DNA of 64,000 nt, taken from Flavobacterium supellecticarium (GTDB taxonomy: Bacteria; Bacteroidota; Bacteroidia; Flavobacteriales; Flavobacteriaceae). The DNA is taken from contig NZ_SSNZ01000001.1 of assembly GCF_004801375.1 (NCBI RefSeq), forward strand, positions 310,001 through 374,000, written 5' to 3'. The notes beneath the pieces were generated by a model, which saw nothing but the letters and a program-made list of their open reading frames with translations, was not told the origin of the DNA and ran no database searches. Positions 44,737-54,149 of this stretch are shown one piece after another. Each line of letters opens with the position of its first letter. Position 1 is the stretch's first letter. The translations under genes were made by a program, and so were the position numbers.

Positions 44737-45061
44737 AATTCAGCTAATGTGTTGCAATGAATTTATGTATTTAATGGGATGTGCTTTATTATTAACTATA
44801 TTTATGAATTGAAATCGAAAATTAGATTTTAAATCCGTAAATAATCAACTTATGAAGCCAATCATAGAAACGGAGCGATTAATTACGAAGGAGATCTAAC
44901 CGATTGGTTTGAGTTAAAAAAGCAGACTTGGGAAAATAAAATCTAAATCACTGACTATAAATGATAGTAGCCCATTGGCCTGTGCCAATGGGCTTACTAT
45001 TTTACCGTAAAAGTAGGCACGGGTGAAGCTCTAAAAAAGCTCAACCAACTGCCAAAAGAAA
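44737..45061. other. 325-bp region between integrase and HTH genes with coding scraps
   Basis: Contains a short frame beginning ATG at 44852 (MKPIIETERLITKEI, then stop), which resembles the start of GNAT acetyltransferases, and an adjacent frame ending TDWFELKKQTWENKI. A third scrap reads GEALKKLNQLPKEITS just before 45061. None is long enough to be a gene; they look like worn remnants. The terminator at 44964-45001 lies between them. Confidence 0.4.
44964..45001. terminator. Bidirectional terminator between integrase and transfer operon
   Basis: GCCCATTGGC pairs with GCCAATGGGC around a CTGT loop; the stem extends through ATAGTA/TACTAT with one bulged T. The structure can stop the convergent integrase transcript and the leftward operon. 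Confidence 0.75.
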
Positions 45062-45343
45062 TCACCTCTTATAGTTTTCTTCCAGTACCTTTACTATGTC
45101 TGTTTCGCGGAATAGGATCTTCCTTTCCAGTTTGATAAACGGGATCAGGCCATCGTCTCGGTACTGTTGCAGCGTACGTCTGCTAATATGTAGCATGGCG
45201 CACACCTGGTCTCCTGTCAGGTAGATTTCGCCCCTTAACAGGGGATGAAAATTTTCCCGGATAAACAGCAATTCATTTTTGATGCGTACCAATAACTCCA
45301 TTAGTGCAATCACATCGTCGTTAGAGTTTCCGATATTTTTCAT
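45062..45343 (-). CDS. Excisionase-like helix-turn-helix protein 2
   Basis: 93 aa with a MerR/excisionase-type HTH: LTGDQVCAMLHISRRTLQQYRDDGLIPFIKLERKILFRETDI. Starts inside the stop of the preceding paralogue (4-bp overlap). Probably controls excision directionality or transfer gene expression together with its neighbour. Last gene of the leftward run. Confidence 0.82.
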   Translation of the reverse strand: MKNIGNSNDDVIALMELLVRIKNELLFIRENFHPLLRGEIYLTGDQVCAMLHISRRTLQQYRDDGLIPFIKLERKILFRETDIVKVLEENYKR

Positions 45344-45636
45344 AGCCTTCCCTTTTTTGATGCGGTATCCGACTGCATTAACCTTTCAATATCCGCCATC
45401 CGAAAGAAGTTTTTTCGGTTGATACGCGTATTCTTGAGAAGTCCTTTTGCACGGTAGGTTTGTACCGTTCTTTTACTTATTCCCAGTAGCTGGCATACTT
45501 CCTGTTGATCCAGCCACTTACTTTTTTGTTGCAGAGCCCGGTAAGGTTCCGTGATTTCACGGACTAATTCTCCAACTTCCTTTAACTCCCTAATCAGCGT
45601 ATTGACTACCTGAACATCCAAAACCGTTAATTCCAT
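45340..45636 (-). CDS. Excisionase-like helix-turn-helix protein 1
   Basis: 98 aa, same architecture as the 45062 gene: LDQQEVCQLLGISKRTVQTYRAKGLLKNTRINRKNFFRMADI. The N-terminal 35 residues form a helical region. The two genes are tandem paralogues overlapping by 4 bp, as often seen in Bacteroidota ICEs. Role inferred from family. Confidence 0.82.
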   Translation of the reverse strand: MELTVLDVQVVNTLIRELKEVGELVREITEPYRALQQKSKWLDQQEVCQLLGISKRTVQTYRAKGLLKNTRINRKNFFRMADIERLMQSDTASKKGRL

Positions 45637-45709
45637 TTTTCCTTTATTTTAATCTGACCTCATTCTATTCCAGTTTCTTCCAATCTAAGGTTAAAATAAC
45701 GGGTAGCTT

Positions 45710-46003
45710 CTAATCTCTTATAACCTGAAAATATATCTGACTTCCAACCGCACTATTAAACGATGCTACATAATCAATATACCCGAACTTATGAAGATCT
45801 CTTACACATCGATGATATGTCGTTGAAGCCGAAATTTTGGCTAACTCCATAATCTCATAACTATAAACCCGGATGGGATTTAAAAGTCCACAGCGATTAC
45901 GGTACTCCAATAGAGCAGCAAAGACACCGATATGAGTTGAACTAATCCTAGCATCTTTAGAAATAGCTGCAAAAAAATCTGATAAGAGCTTATTATTTTC
46001 CAT
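45710..46003 (-). CDS. Winged-helix replication-regulator-like protein
   Basis: 97 aa. The segment VYSYEIMELAKISASTTYHRCVRDLHKFGYIDYVASFN reads as a winged helix (recognition helix then wing), of the kind found in small plasmid/ICE regulators and RepL-type proteins. Follows the 354-aa DUF3945-like gene by 8 bp. Function inferred only. Confidence 0.7.
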   Translation of the reverse strand: MENNKLLSDFFAAISKDARISSTHIGVFAALLEYRNRCGLLNPIRVYSYEIMELAKISASTTYHRCVRDLHKFGYIDYVASFNSAVGSQIYFQVIRD

Positions 46004-46011
46004 GTCACTAC

Positions 46012-47076
46012 CTAATTTAATTTCATGCCGTTACGCCTTTTTGTGTTTTGCAACTTATTATCTTGCTGCATATCCACCTTCTTTGCCGTTTTTAGGGCTT
46101 CAGAAACATCTCCTTCCTTCAATGAGTTCAGTGTTATTTTTTTTGAATGTTCATCATAGATATTCAATGTTCTAAACTGTGGGTTTGCTTCAATGTAGAA
46201 ACGCTTTTCATTTCCGTCTTTAAGAAAAGAAACTTCCTGTATACCACCTCGCTTTAAGGCGGCTTTGATATCCTCCCTTTCCGTGTAATTCAATCCATCC
46301 TTAATCGGTAGCTCATTTAATGCCTTATCAAGGTCGTAACCATACATATTACCAAACTCCTTAACCCGGTACTCTCCCTTAGTATTCACATCATTTAGAT
46401 CTAATTGCAACCAACTATCACCCTTTTTGATTGCTCTACCGGACAATAGATGATAAGCTTCCGATTCTCTAATATTTTTTGAGGTGTCAACAGAAAAAAA
46501 ATGTTCCCGTATTTCTGCTGGCTTCTTATTATTTATTAAAGCAGTTCGGTGTCCTTCAAATTGATACTGACCCGTATTATCTTTCTCAAATTTTAGTTTA
46601 TGATCTAATCTTTCGTTCTCATTCACATAGGTACTAAGTTCAATGTTGAACTGAGGACTGCCATTTTTAAGATGACTATCAATTTTTTCAATGGGCATTT
46701 TAAATCCTAACTGATTGATTTGATCCAACAAACGAGCCTTTTGTACCGTCAGATCCCGGGTACCTTCCTTTCTACGAACCTGTTGTCTTAAAGGAACCAC
46801 AACCCAACGCCGAAACAAACGGAGAATCCGGCTGGAATACAATTGCTTTTCGATTCTTCTACGCTCATCTTTCATTAAACGCAGCGCAAACTTCTCATCG
46901 AGATTTTTTGTGCCTGTATAAGTAGCGGCCACACGGTCAAAGTAACGTAGTTTCTCCCGCAACAACGTTTTATTACTTCCCATATTTGTTGAGAAAATGC
47001 TACTATATCTGTCTTCTCGTTTGTTCCATTCTGCAATCGCAGCTTCGACCCTGTTTGCTCCTAGTTGGTTTTCCAT
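46012..47076 (-). CDS. ICE protein with DUF3945-like domain (1)
   Basis: 354 aa. N-terminal basic helical region (about 1-130) then a domain (about 205-315) that shares order and motifs with the 461-aa neighbour: AYHLLSGRAIKKG, YGYDLDKALNELPIKD, FYIEANPQFRTLNIYDEHSK. I take this as the DUF3945-type module of Bacteroidota conjugative elements. A start site SD (AGGAGGG at 47084-47090) lies 7 bp upstream, unlike chromosomal genes. Function unknown; DNA-transfer or stability role suspected. Confidence 0.7.
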   Translation of the reverse strand: MENQLGANRVEAAIAEWNKREDRYSSIFSTNMGSNKTLLREKLRYFDRVAATYTGTKNLDEKFALRLMKDERRRIEKQLYSSRILRLFRRWVVVPLRQQVRRKEGTRDLTVQKARLLDQINQLGFKMPIEKIDSHLKNGSPQFNIELSTYVNENERLDHKLKFEKDNTGQYQFEGHRTALINNKKPAEIREHFFSVDTSKNIRESEAYHLLSGRAIKKGDSWLQLDLNDVNTKGEYRVKEFGNMYGYDLDKALNELPIKDGLNYTEREDIKAALKRGGIQEVSFLKDGNEKRFYIEANPQFRTLNIYDEHSKKITLNSLKEGDVSEALKTAKKVDMQQDNKLQNTKRRNGMKLN

Positions 47077-47099
47077 GACTTCACCCTCCTCTTACCTTC

Positions 47100-48485
47100 T
47101 TAAATAGATTTTGACTTGCCCCTTCTCTTTTTTTGCTCAGGCACATCGGGCGCCTCTATCTCTGCTGCCTGCGATTGCTTTTCAGCGTGAGATTTTGCCG
47201 ATTCTTTAGCATTTTTACCTGTATCTCCCACCTCCTTACTTGCATCCACATGATTGTTTATGGAATCATTCGTAACGCCTTGCGATTCTGGTTCTACAAC
47301 ATTTATGTCATTAATCGTTGTTCCTTCCGGAACTACTTTGTTTGTAGACTCCACAGTTTCCGGAGCTGGGCTACTTTCGCTTTGTCCAACCGAAGTTTCC
47401 GCTTTTGTATCTTCCCGCTCTCCCGCACCTGTTTGGACTGCTTCTCCTTCTGTATTGCTTTGAGCCTGTCCAGTGGATCGGTTAGCTCCAACTTTCTTAC
47501 CACCGACATCATATACATTTATGTTTTTAAATTGTGGATTTGCGGTTATGAACCTTTCCACTTCTGAGTCCCCTTTTTTAAACGTAGCAACAGCAACATT
47601 ACCTCTTTTCAACGAAGACAATAAGTTAGCTTTAAGCTCATCAATTTCAAGTTCTTTAATCGGAAATCTACCTAGCGCGGATTCCAGATCATACCCATAA
47701 TTATCGTTAAACTGTTTGAGTTTGAAATTCCCGGAGTTATCTGTCTGTTTAAAATCAAGTTCAATCCAGGCACTATACGCATTACCGTCTTTTGTCGAGA
47801 GCTTTTTATAAACCGATCTGCCCGAAAGTAGATTATAGGCTTCTTTAAGCGTTATATTATTCTTCTTGTTGATGTAAAAAGTCTGATTGGTACTTTTTTC
47901 CTCTTTTTGCTTTTGAAGGTTGACCTCATAAGAATTAAAGAAATACATATCACTTTCTTTGCTTTTACTGAAATTCAAATTGACTGATACGGAGTCTTTT
48001 CCAAACTCTTTATCATAGGGAATGGCAAATTTTTCGGGCGTATTTTCAACCTCTTTTGCTATTTTATCTGTAAGCTCATCACCGAACCCGGTGAACTTAA
48101 CTTGCTCCTGTAGATATTCTAAATTACTCATATTCATAGTTTCCTTTTCTTGTTTTACATATAGTGTTTCGTTTAGAAAAAGCTTATAATCTAGTGCAGC
48201 AATATCTACCACACCATCTACCGCCGGAGCCAAATCTGGCTGTTCGAGTGCAGTTTCAATCAGACTGCACAAGCTCTTGACACTCCATGCATGTAAAGAT
48301 TCTTCGGCAATATCCGATTGGTTATCATATCCATACTGAAGACAATCCCATTCGTTTTTTAAAACTTCCAATTTCCGGATAGTGGAAATCGGAAATGCTG
48401 ACTCACCGATATAGTAGAATTTATTACTTAACAACCCCTTCAGCTCATCCCGAACACTTTCTAAACTTTCTAAATAAATTTTCAT
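47100..48485 (-). CDS. ICE protein with DUF3945-like domain (2) and acidic/basic tail
   Basis: 461 aa. Residues 1-115 are unassigned, 120-340 carry the same module as the 354-aa protein (AYNLLSGRSVYKK, YGYDLESALGRFPIKE, FITANPQFKNINVYDVGGKK), and the last 120 residues are a low-complexity Glu/Ser/Thr/Asn-rich tail ending KKRRGKSKSI. Gene order right after traN suggests co-expression with the transfer apparatus. Function unknown. Confidence 0.7.
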   Translation of the reverse strand: MKIYLESLESVRDELKGLLSNKFYYIGESAFPISTIRKLEVLKNEWDCLQYGYDNQSDIAEESLHAWSVKSLCSLIETALEQPDLAPAVDGVVDIAALDYKLFLNETLYVKQEKETMNMSNLEYLQEQVKFTGFGDELTDKIAKEVENTPEKFAIPYDKEFGKDSVSVNLNFSKSKESDMYFFNSYEVNLQKQKEEKSTNQTFYINKKNNITLKEAYNLLSGRSVYKKLSTKDGNAYSAWIELDFKQTDNSGNFKLKQFNDNYGYDLESALGRFPIKELEIDELKANLLSSLKRGNVAVATFKKGDSEVERFITANPQFKNINVYDVGGKKVGANRSTGQAQSNTEGEAVQTGAGEREDTKAETSVGQSESSPAPETVESTNKVVPEGTTINDINVVEPESQGVTNDSINNHVDASKEVGDTGKNAKESAKSHAEKQSQAAEIEAPDVPEQKKRRGKSKSI

Positions 48486-48518
48486 TCTATTTTTCTCTAT
48501 TGATCAAAACTGACCAAG

Positions 48519-49364
48519 CTATTTCAAAGGGATAGCATTAATGATGCTTTTATTCTTTACCGCTAACTCCAAGTGGCGCCCACCATTTTTTTCCATTAAT
48601 TGGATATTAAGATACTTTTTGTCAGGAATTGTAAATTTGGGGACAGCGAAAATCATAATCTGAATGGAGCGAGCTTTTATTTTGTCAACTTGGTTATGTA
48701 CATATACCGGCTCAATCTCTACTTCCTGAGAAGCTGTACGTTTAGCTTTTTTCTGATCCCGGATAAACAGCCGGAACTGATCAATATCATAACCAATATT
48801 TGAACGATTCTCAATTTTCGCCTTGAAATACATAATATCCTGATGAATAAAAATCCCATTGAGATCAAGCATAATACTATTACTCTCGCTTTTTACACCG
48901 CTTCGACCGTGCTTTGTGTACAGCGCATAGTCGGCATATTTTTTCACTTCGGACTCATTGATCGATTCCGGTGTCAGATATACCGTGTTGCTCTTGCTCG
49001 TACTCATTAAGGAGAAATTAAGCACATTCGGATCTTTTGCATAGGCTACAATGAAAGAACATAGTTTCCCATCGGCAAGTACGACACTTAGGTTCGTTTC
49101 CGAAAAACCTTCCTTTCCTGCTTTGACCTGTAAAATATTTTCTACACCAGCGGCTTTTTGAACCAATAAATCTTTACTACCCCGATCCACACTAACAATG
49201 GCATGAGGGAACACAATATTACTTGTCTTAAAATAGCCGACCTCGATACGATGCGGCACGGCTTCGTTAGTCTTTAAAGACATTCCGTTTTGAGCAAACG
49301 CACCTACAACTCCTGAAATGAACAGGATTAATCCCATTATCATTTCCGCACTTCTCTTTTTCAT
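48519..49364 (-). CDS. traN: Conjugative transfer protein TraN (VirB9-like)
   Basis: 281 aa with signal peptide ending near AFAQ. DUF4138/TraN type: SNIVFPHAIVSVDRGSKDLLVQKA and MYFKAKIENRSNIGYDIDQFRLFIRDQKKAKR are typical. Outer-membrane-complex component of the MPF-B secretion channel by family. Order TraM then TraN is conserved in CTnDOT-like elements. Confidence 0.87.
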   Translation of the reverse strand: MKKRSAEMIMGLILFISGVVGAFAQNGMSLKTNEAVPHRIEVGYFKTSNIVFPHAIVSVDRGSKDLLVQKAAGVENILQVKAGKEGFSETNLSVVLADGKLCSFIVAYAKDPNVLNFSLMSTSKSNTVYLTPESINESEVKKYADYALYTKHGRSGVKSESNSIMLDLNGIFIHQDIMYFKAKIENRSNIGYDIDQFRLFIRDQKKAKRTASQEVEIEPVYVHNQVDKIKARSIQIMIFAVPKFTIPDKKYLNIQLMEKNGGRHLELAVKNKSIINAIPLK

Positions 49365-49387
49365 CTTTATGGAATTTTAAATTATTT

Positions 49388-50686
49388 TTAGTTTGTTAGA
49401 CTTTGTTTTTGCTTTTCGTCACGCAGTAGCACCTGATAACCAGCTTTAACCATAACTTTAATCAGCTTGACTTTTTTACTCATAAGGCTCTTTACAGCTT
49501 CGATTCCAACACCTGCGGCCTGCATTCCGATCGAAGGGTCCAATGAGGTCAGCCCTAAAGTCTGCATCGAACGGTCCGCGGATTCTTTGGCCACATCACG
49601 GGATATTGCGCCCGGAATATATATTCCATCCAGCCCATCGATATCAAATACCGTTAGCTCAACAGGGTAAATAGAATTACCATAACGGATATTTTCGATG
49701 CTGATACCAAGACGTTCTCCGTTTAGCGAAGCTATACCGAAAAGAAAATTCCCTTTTGGTATTACTACACCGTTTATCTCTACATCTTCGGTCAACCTTA
49801 GCTTTACAGTGGAACCGTTAACAAGTACCTGGTTATCATGGATCACAGCCGGAATAGCATTCTGGTCAACAGAATCATTTAAGGAGCGATCTAACGAATA
49901 AAACCCATTTTCTCCCGATCTTACAGTTCGTCCTGATTGAAGCAAACTAATATTACTACCACTCGTAACCTTACTAACAGGATAAACCCGTCCTTTTTTT
50001 TGTTGCGACTTCTGCTTTAATTTGTCCTGCACCCGATCGGGATGCTGTATATCAAGTATTTTTTCCAACATACCGTTCAATTGGGTAATTTCCTGATCCT
50101 CTCCTGTTGATTGCCCCATCATACCCATCATCTGTTCCAACCGATCAATATCGCTACTGTTTACCCCCGAATAGCCCGATACTGGTGAACTTCGATATGT
50201 AGTCATGCCAGAAACATCATTTCCAGATGTCGTAGGTCGATTGACTTCATAATTTAATTCTGCAAGTTTCCGGTAGATACTTTCTTCATTCGGATTATTG
50301 AAATTACCCCGACCATTAAGCGATCTATTCAACCCACTATAATTTTGAGGATTACCAAAATAGTCATAAGGTGCCCCGGCTATTTCGTCTTGATACATTT
50401 GATAGTTTGGATCGTTTTTCATCAATTCCTCAAACTTCGCAGAATCCTGATGAGCCTGATCGTAATACCCCATTTTATCCAGTACCCTATCCTCTTTAAG
50501 ATTTGCATCTGGTAGCATACTGTTTAGTCCCGCTTGTTTAGCATCTTCACCCTTTGTTACTTCACCATCCCGACCTCCGCCTAACGCCCAAAAGAAAGCA
50601 GTCAGAAATGGTAACACAAGAATGGGCAACATAAGCAGGAATTTACGCTGCTTAATTTCTTTTGCTGTTTTTACTTGTTTTTCCAT
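49388..50686 (-). CDS. traM: Conjugative transfer protein TraM (VirB10-like)
   Basis: 432 aa. One N-terminal transmembrane segment (about 13-30), a long Gln/Ser/Asn-rich periplasmic region, and a conserved C-terminal part with NGSTVKLRLTEDVEINGVVIPKGNFLFG and the GISIENIRYGNSIYPVEL region. Spans both membranes in the secretion channel. The start overlaps the 50671 gene by 16 bp. Confidence 0.87.
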   Translation of the reverse strand: MEKQVKTAKEIKQRKFLLMLPILVLPFLTAFFWALGGGRDGEVTKGEDAKQAGLNSMLPDANLKEDRVLDKMGYYDQAHQDSAKFEELMKNDPNYQMYQDEIAGAPYDYFGNPQNYSGLNRSLNGRGNFNNPNEESIYRKLAELNYEVNRPTTSGNDVSGMTTYRSSPVSGYSGVNSSDIDRLEQMMGMMGQSTGEDQEITQLNGMLEKILDIQHPDRVQDKLKQKSQQKKGRVYPVSKVTSGSNISLLQSGRTVRSGENGFYSLDRSLNDSVDQNAIPAVIHDNQVLVNGSTVKLRLTEDVEINGVVIPKGNFLFGIASLNGERLGISIENIRYGNSIYPVELTVFDIDGLDGIYIPGAISRDVAKESADRSMQTLGLTSLDPSIGMQAAGVGIEAVKSLMSKKVKLIKVMVKAGYQVLLRDEKQKQSLTN

Positions 50687-51042
50687 AATTCACTTTTTTT
50701 ATTAAATTCATTTTCATCCCTATCCATAGTTAGACTATCCCTTTTTATACGGATATCCGGCTCTCCCGTTTCTGAAAAATGATCAGGCGGTTTTATCTTC
50801 TGGATCTTGAAGGTGCTTTTATCGGAAGGTTCAAAAGCTTTAAAAATAACAAGCCCGTTATAGAGAGAACCTCCCAGAACCAACACTGACAACAACACGA
50901 TCCAGTTTGATTTTGAAAAGGAAGCGGTCTTGGCATTCATCCATTTTACCCAGTAACTTCTAACATACTCCACGCCCATTTTTAATCCTTCAAATCCTGC
51001 TTTTGGAGACGCTTTACTTTTTCGTTTTTTTAATATCCCCAT
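50671..51042 (-). CDS. Small membrane protein at the TraL position
   Basis: 123 aa. Basic N-terminus, one membrane helix (about 46-68) and a charged periplasmic tail. It lies between traK and traM, where TraL normally sits, and overlaps traM by 16 bp, but sequence identity with TraL cannot be confirmed by eye. Confidence 0.65.
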   Translation of the reverse strand: MGILKKRKSKASPKAGFEGLKMGVEYVRSYWVKWMNAKTASFSKSNWIVLLSVLVLGGSLYNGLVIFKAFEPSDKSTFKIQKIKPPDHFSETGEPDIRIKRDSLTMDRDENEFNKKSELWKNK

Positions 51043-51043
51043 C

Positions 51044-51664
51044 TTATCGCCTGTTTTCCGTTTTCAAATCCCTATTCTCAATCGTATTCCAGCGTTCGAT
51101 CAGAAATCCATGCGGATTATTGTCACTCCTGCCGACATTTCGCAGTGAACCCTCTGTAATCAGATTACGTGAGGTTATACTGGTTGGTCTAACAATATTC
51201 TGCCTTGCGTAACACCGGAAGCGATAGGGATAATCATTTATATCGACAACCACGCTATCCACACTGATCGTCTGATTAACATTACCAGATATGAGAGAGG
51301 AATAATATCCAGTCTCTTTTAAATCATCATAAATACGCTTCGCTGTTCCATCCGCGAGATAGAGCGCTTTTGTGATACTGGCTTGTATAGCTTTATCGTC
51401 GGGGTCAAGGGTAAAGAACAGTGCATGAAATGTCTTTACGTGATCTCTGGCTTCTACCGGAATATTGTCTTTCCGTTCGGAAGCAAATGCTTCCAACGCC
51501 TTTCCGTTTGCCAGTATATAGATCTTTTCCTGCATCTGACTTACTAGATTAACACTTTTAAAAATGGCAAAACAGCTTATCAGTGTACAGGCAACCACCA
51601 TGAAAATTGTAAAACTGCGCACGTGACGGAAGGCGGTATCGATATTTTTCATCTTCTTAAACAT
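51044..51664 (-). CDS. traK: Conjugative transfer protein TraK (VirB8-like)
   Basis: 206 aa. N-terminal helix FTIFMVVACTLISCFAIF then a periplasmic domain, with RDHVKTFHALFFTLDPDD and GYYSSLISGNVNQTISVDSV typical of TraK of Bacteroidota ICEs. VirB8-like inner membrane scaffold. A strong SD (GGGAGGG, 51668-51674) precedes the ATG by 3 bp. Confidence 0.88.
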   Translation of the reverse strand: MFKKMKNIDTAFRHVRSFTIFMVVACTLISCFAIFKSVNLVSQMQEKIYILANGKALEAFASERKDNIPVEARDHVKTFHALFFTLDPDDKAIQASITKALYLADGTAKRIYDDLKETGYYSSLISGNVNQTISVDSVVVDINDYPYRFRCYARQNIVRPTSITSRNLITEGSLRNVGRSDNNPHGFLIERWNTIENRDLKTENRR

Positions 51665-51675
51665 AATCCCTCCCG

Positions 51676-52863
51676 TTAAGAATTGCCTTTAATTTTATTC
51701 CCCATGTAATCATTCCCTTTATTACCGAAATATGGTGAAGATGCTTTATACGAGCTTAGATCATTTTTCATCTTATTGGCTTCATCCCCTAAAGAATCTG
51801 CAACCATATCCGTTTTATTCAATGCAGTGGTAGCAGAACTACCAAAGACAGAAGTAACCTTTTGACCCAGCGCACTACCCCCCGCGTGAACAATGTAATT
51901 TGCCACGGAAGGAACGGTGAAATAACCTACAATTCCTATTATCATAAAAATTAAGTAGCCCATATCGGTACGGCTGAAAAAGGTATCGCCTTGTTGTTGG
52001 ATCTGACTGAGGTCGATCTGCAACATATTTTCCTGAATCTTTCCGATAATGGAGCCGAAGATATTAGCCACAGGCAACCAAAGAAAGATATTAATGTATC
52101 GGGCTAACCAGGCGGTAAGGGTGTGTTGAAAACCGTCAAATACTGCTAAACCAAAAACCAATGGTCCCAGAATAGCCAGTACGACCAATTGGAACGTACG
52201 CAGTGTATTGATACACAATGCAGCTGCTTCGAATATGATCCGCAAAACTTCACTCATCCATTCCTTAACTGAATTCCTGAAATTATACGAAGCTTTATCC
52301 ATTGCAAACTTTAAGTCATTCCCTATACGCGACCACATACCCTCACTACCTCCATTTCCATTTCCCTGCTTGGTATATTTATACCACAGATCACGATCTC
52401 CTACACCGGTCTCTCCTACATACATCTGCCAAGCATTCGTTTCTTTAATTGCTCTTTCTTTTTCCAGAAGCAAGGATGCAATGCTCTTGTTTGATCCTTC
52501 GACCATTGCTGTTGTTGCTGTCACAGTGGGTTTCATAACGCCATTGATCAACCCTAACACGGACGGAAAAATAGCGATACAGAACCCCAGGACAAACGGT
52601 CTGAATAACGGGTAAAAGTCTATCGGTTCCGCGTTGGCAAGATGTCTCCACACACGTACGGCGATATAAAACAATGCGCCGAATCCTGCTAACCCCTGCC
52701 CTACACCGATAAGCTGGCTACACATGGGCATCATTTCGTCATAAAGCTGGTCCAAAACTCCATGAAGCGAGTGCATATCATCTTCGAGATTCTGAGCAGT
52801 ACTGAATAAAGGAACCAACAGGTTCAACAACAGTATAGATATACTTACTTTATCTCTTTTCAT
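51676..52863 (-). CDS. traJ: Conjugative transfer protein TraJ (VirB6-like)
   Basis: 395 aa. Signal peptide (ends near STAQ), then about six hydrophobic helices, with LIGVGQGLAGFGALFYIAVRVW and FDGFQHTLTAWLARYINIFLWLPVANIFG typical of the TraJ/VirB6-like family. Inner-membrane pore component. Follows traI paralogues and precedes traK, conserved order. Confidence 0.9.
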   Translation of the reverse strand: MKRDKVSISILLLNLLVPLFSTAQNLEDDMHSLHGVLDQLYDEMMPMCSQLIGVGQGLAGFGALFYIAVRVWRHLANAEPIDFYPLFRPFVLGFCIAIFPSVLGLINGVMKPTVTATTAMVEGSNKSIASLLLEKERAIKETNAWQMYVGETGVGDRDLWYKYTKQGNGNGGSEGMWSRIGNDLKFAMDKASYNFRNSVKEWMSEVLRIIFEAAALCINTLRTFQLVVLAILGPLVFGLAVFDGFQHTLTAWLARYINIFLWLPVANIFGSIIGKIQENMLQIDLSQIQQQGDTFFSRTDMGYLIFMIIGIVGYFTVPSVANYIVHAGGSALGQKVTSVFGSSATTALNKTDMVADSLGDEANKMKNDLSSYKASSPYFGNKGNDYMGNKIKGNS

Positions 52864-52867
52864 TTCC

Positions 52868-53497
52868 CTAGTGATTAATTCCGTAAATCCTTGCTATGGT
52901 CTGTGCATCTTTACGTTCTTTTGCACGTTGCAGCGCCAATACACCCGTCTTATTATTGAAATGGCGTAAAAACAGGATTTTTTGTTCCATTTCATTGTAA
53001 ATCCCATCTATCGCCTTTAATCGTTCGTCATCACTCATCCTCATCTTACCGGAAGTGATGACGTTGGTCAGCTCATCAAGATTCATTATACTTTCTTTTA
53101 AAAGATTGTTGTAGACGGTAGCCAAATACTCAATTTCGTTAGCCGTAAAATTTTGATCGTTTCGGAACCGTTCATATGCGCCGCGATACTCATTAACCAA
53201 TGTTACTTGATAACTGACGATCTCCCCGACCTTTCTATAGTTTCTTACGGTCGGGCTTACCTGCATTAAGCCATCAAGAAAAGCTTGATGCAGTTTGAAA
53301 TTACCCTGAGAGATTCCCTTTATCGTATTATATCCTCCTGACAAGGCTTCATAGCCCTTTTTCATGTTGCTTAAAATCTGCTTGAATTGAGCAAGTTTTT
53401 CAATATTTAATGCCAACTGCATACTTTCTTGAACCTGTCCCTGTGTTCTGGTTATCCCGATGCTGATCAGGAATAACACTACTAATACTTTTTTCAT
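52868..53497 (-). CDS. TraI-like protein, third copy
   Basis: 209 aa with signal peptide (ends near RTQG). Shares with the two neighbouring TraI-like proteins the core NFTANEIEYLATVYNNLL, MSDDERLKAIDGI, and LFLRHFNN...LALQRAKERKD near the C-terminus. VirB5-like periplasmic/pilus-associated function is assumed by analogy. 2 bp from the middle copy. Confidence 0.8.
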   Translation of the reverse strand: MKKVLVVLFLISIGITRTQGQVQESMQLALNIEKLAQFKQILSNMKKGYEALSGGYNTIKGISQGNFKLHQAFLDGLMQVSPTVRNYRKVGEIVSYQVTLVNEYRGAYERFRNDQNFTANEIEYLATVYNNLLKESIMNLDELTNVITSGKMRMSDDERLKAIDGIYNEMEQKILFLRHFNNKTGVLALQRAKERKDAQTIARIYGINH

Positions 53498-53499
53498 AG

Positions 53500-54147
53500 C
53501 TATCTGTTTAAACCTTGTTGAATCCGACTACGCTCTACTTCCCTTTTCTCCTTTAGCCGGGCAATGGCGAGCAGCTTATTTTCCGCGGAGAAACTTTCGC
53601 AGAACATAAATTTCTCCTGCATATCCTGATGTATCTTGTCGATACGTTCAATACGTTCCTCATCTTTCATTTCCAGTTTGTGATCTGTTATTACGCTTAT
53701 AAGTTCATCGAGCGTTTTTTCACAATCAGTAATAAGTCGGGAATACACCTCATTTATACTCCTTTTTTCTTCATCCGATAGCACATCATTGAAAAGTAAT
53801 TCGCCTCTTGATATGTTATATCGGTTAATGATCCGTCTTTGCAACTGCATTATAGTAGAGACCTTCGGGTGCGTCCTAATTTTGGGGTTTACCAGTTTTA
53901 AAGACTCGAAATAGTCACCGTGAATATCAAATTCTCCTTTGGATAGGTCACCGACTGTTTTTAAACCTTTCTTTGCTATGTTGTAACCATCTTTTGTGTA
54001 TTTGATATAAACCTGCAGTGCCGCGATCTGTTGAAGTAGATACTTCGTTTGGGTTGACTTTTGGTTAAACCATTCATCCCAGGTCTGTGCTTTTAAGCCA
54101 CTCCAAGTGAGTAAAAGCGCAATCAACATGATTAAATTCCTTTTCAT
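53500..54147 (-). CDS. TraI-like protein, second copy
   Basis: 215 aa with signal peptide (ends near LKAQ). Core motifs LLFNDVLSDEEKRSINEVYSRL, MKDEERIERIDKIHQDMQEK and LLAIARLKEKRE parallel the other two copies. Separated from the first copy by a 142-aa gene of unknown function. Confidence 0.8.
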   Translation of the reverse strand: MKRNLIMLIALLLTWSGLKAQTWDEWFNQKSTQTKYLLQQIAALQVYIKYTKDGYNIAKKGLKTVGDLSKGEFDIHGDYFESLKLVNPKIRTHPKVSTIMQLQRRIINRYNISRGELLFNDVLSDEEKRSINEVYSRLITDCEKTLDELISVITDHKLEMKDEERIERIDKIHQDMQEKFMFCESFSAENKLLAIARLKEKREVERSRIQQGLNR

Positions 54148-54149
54148 AC

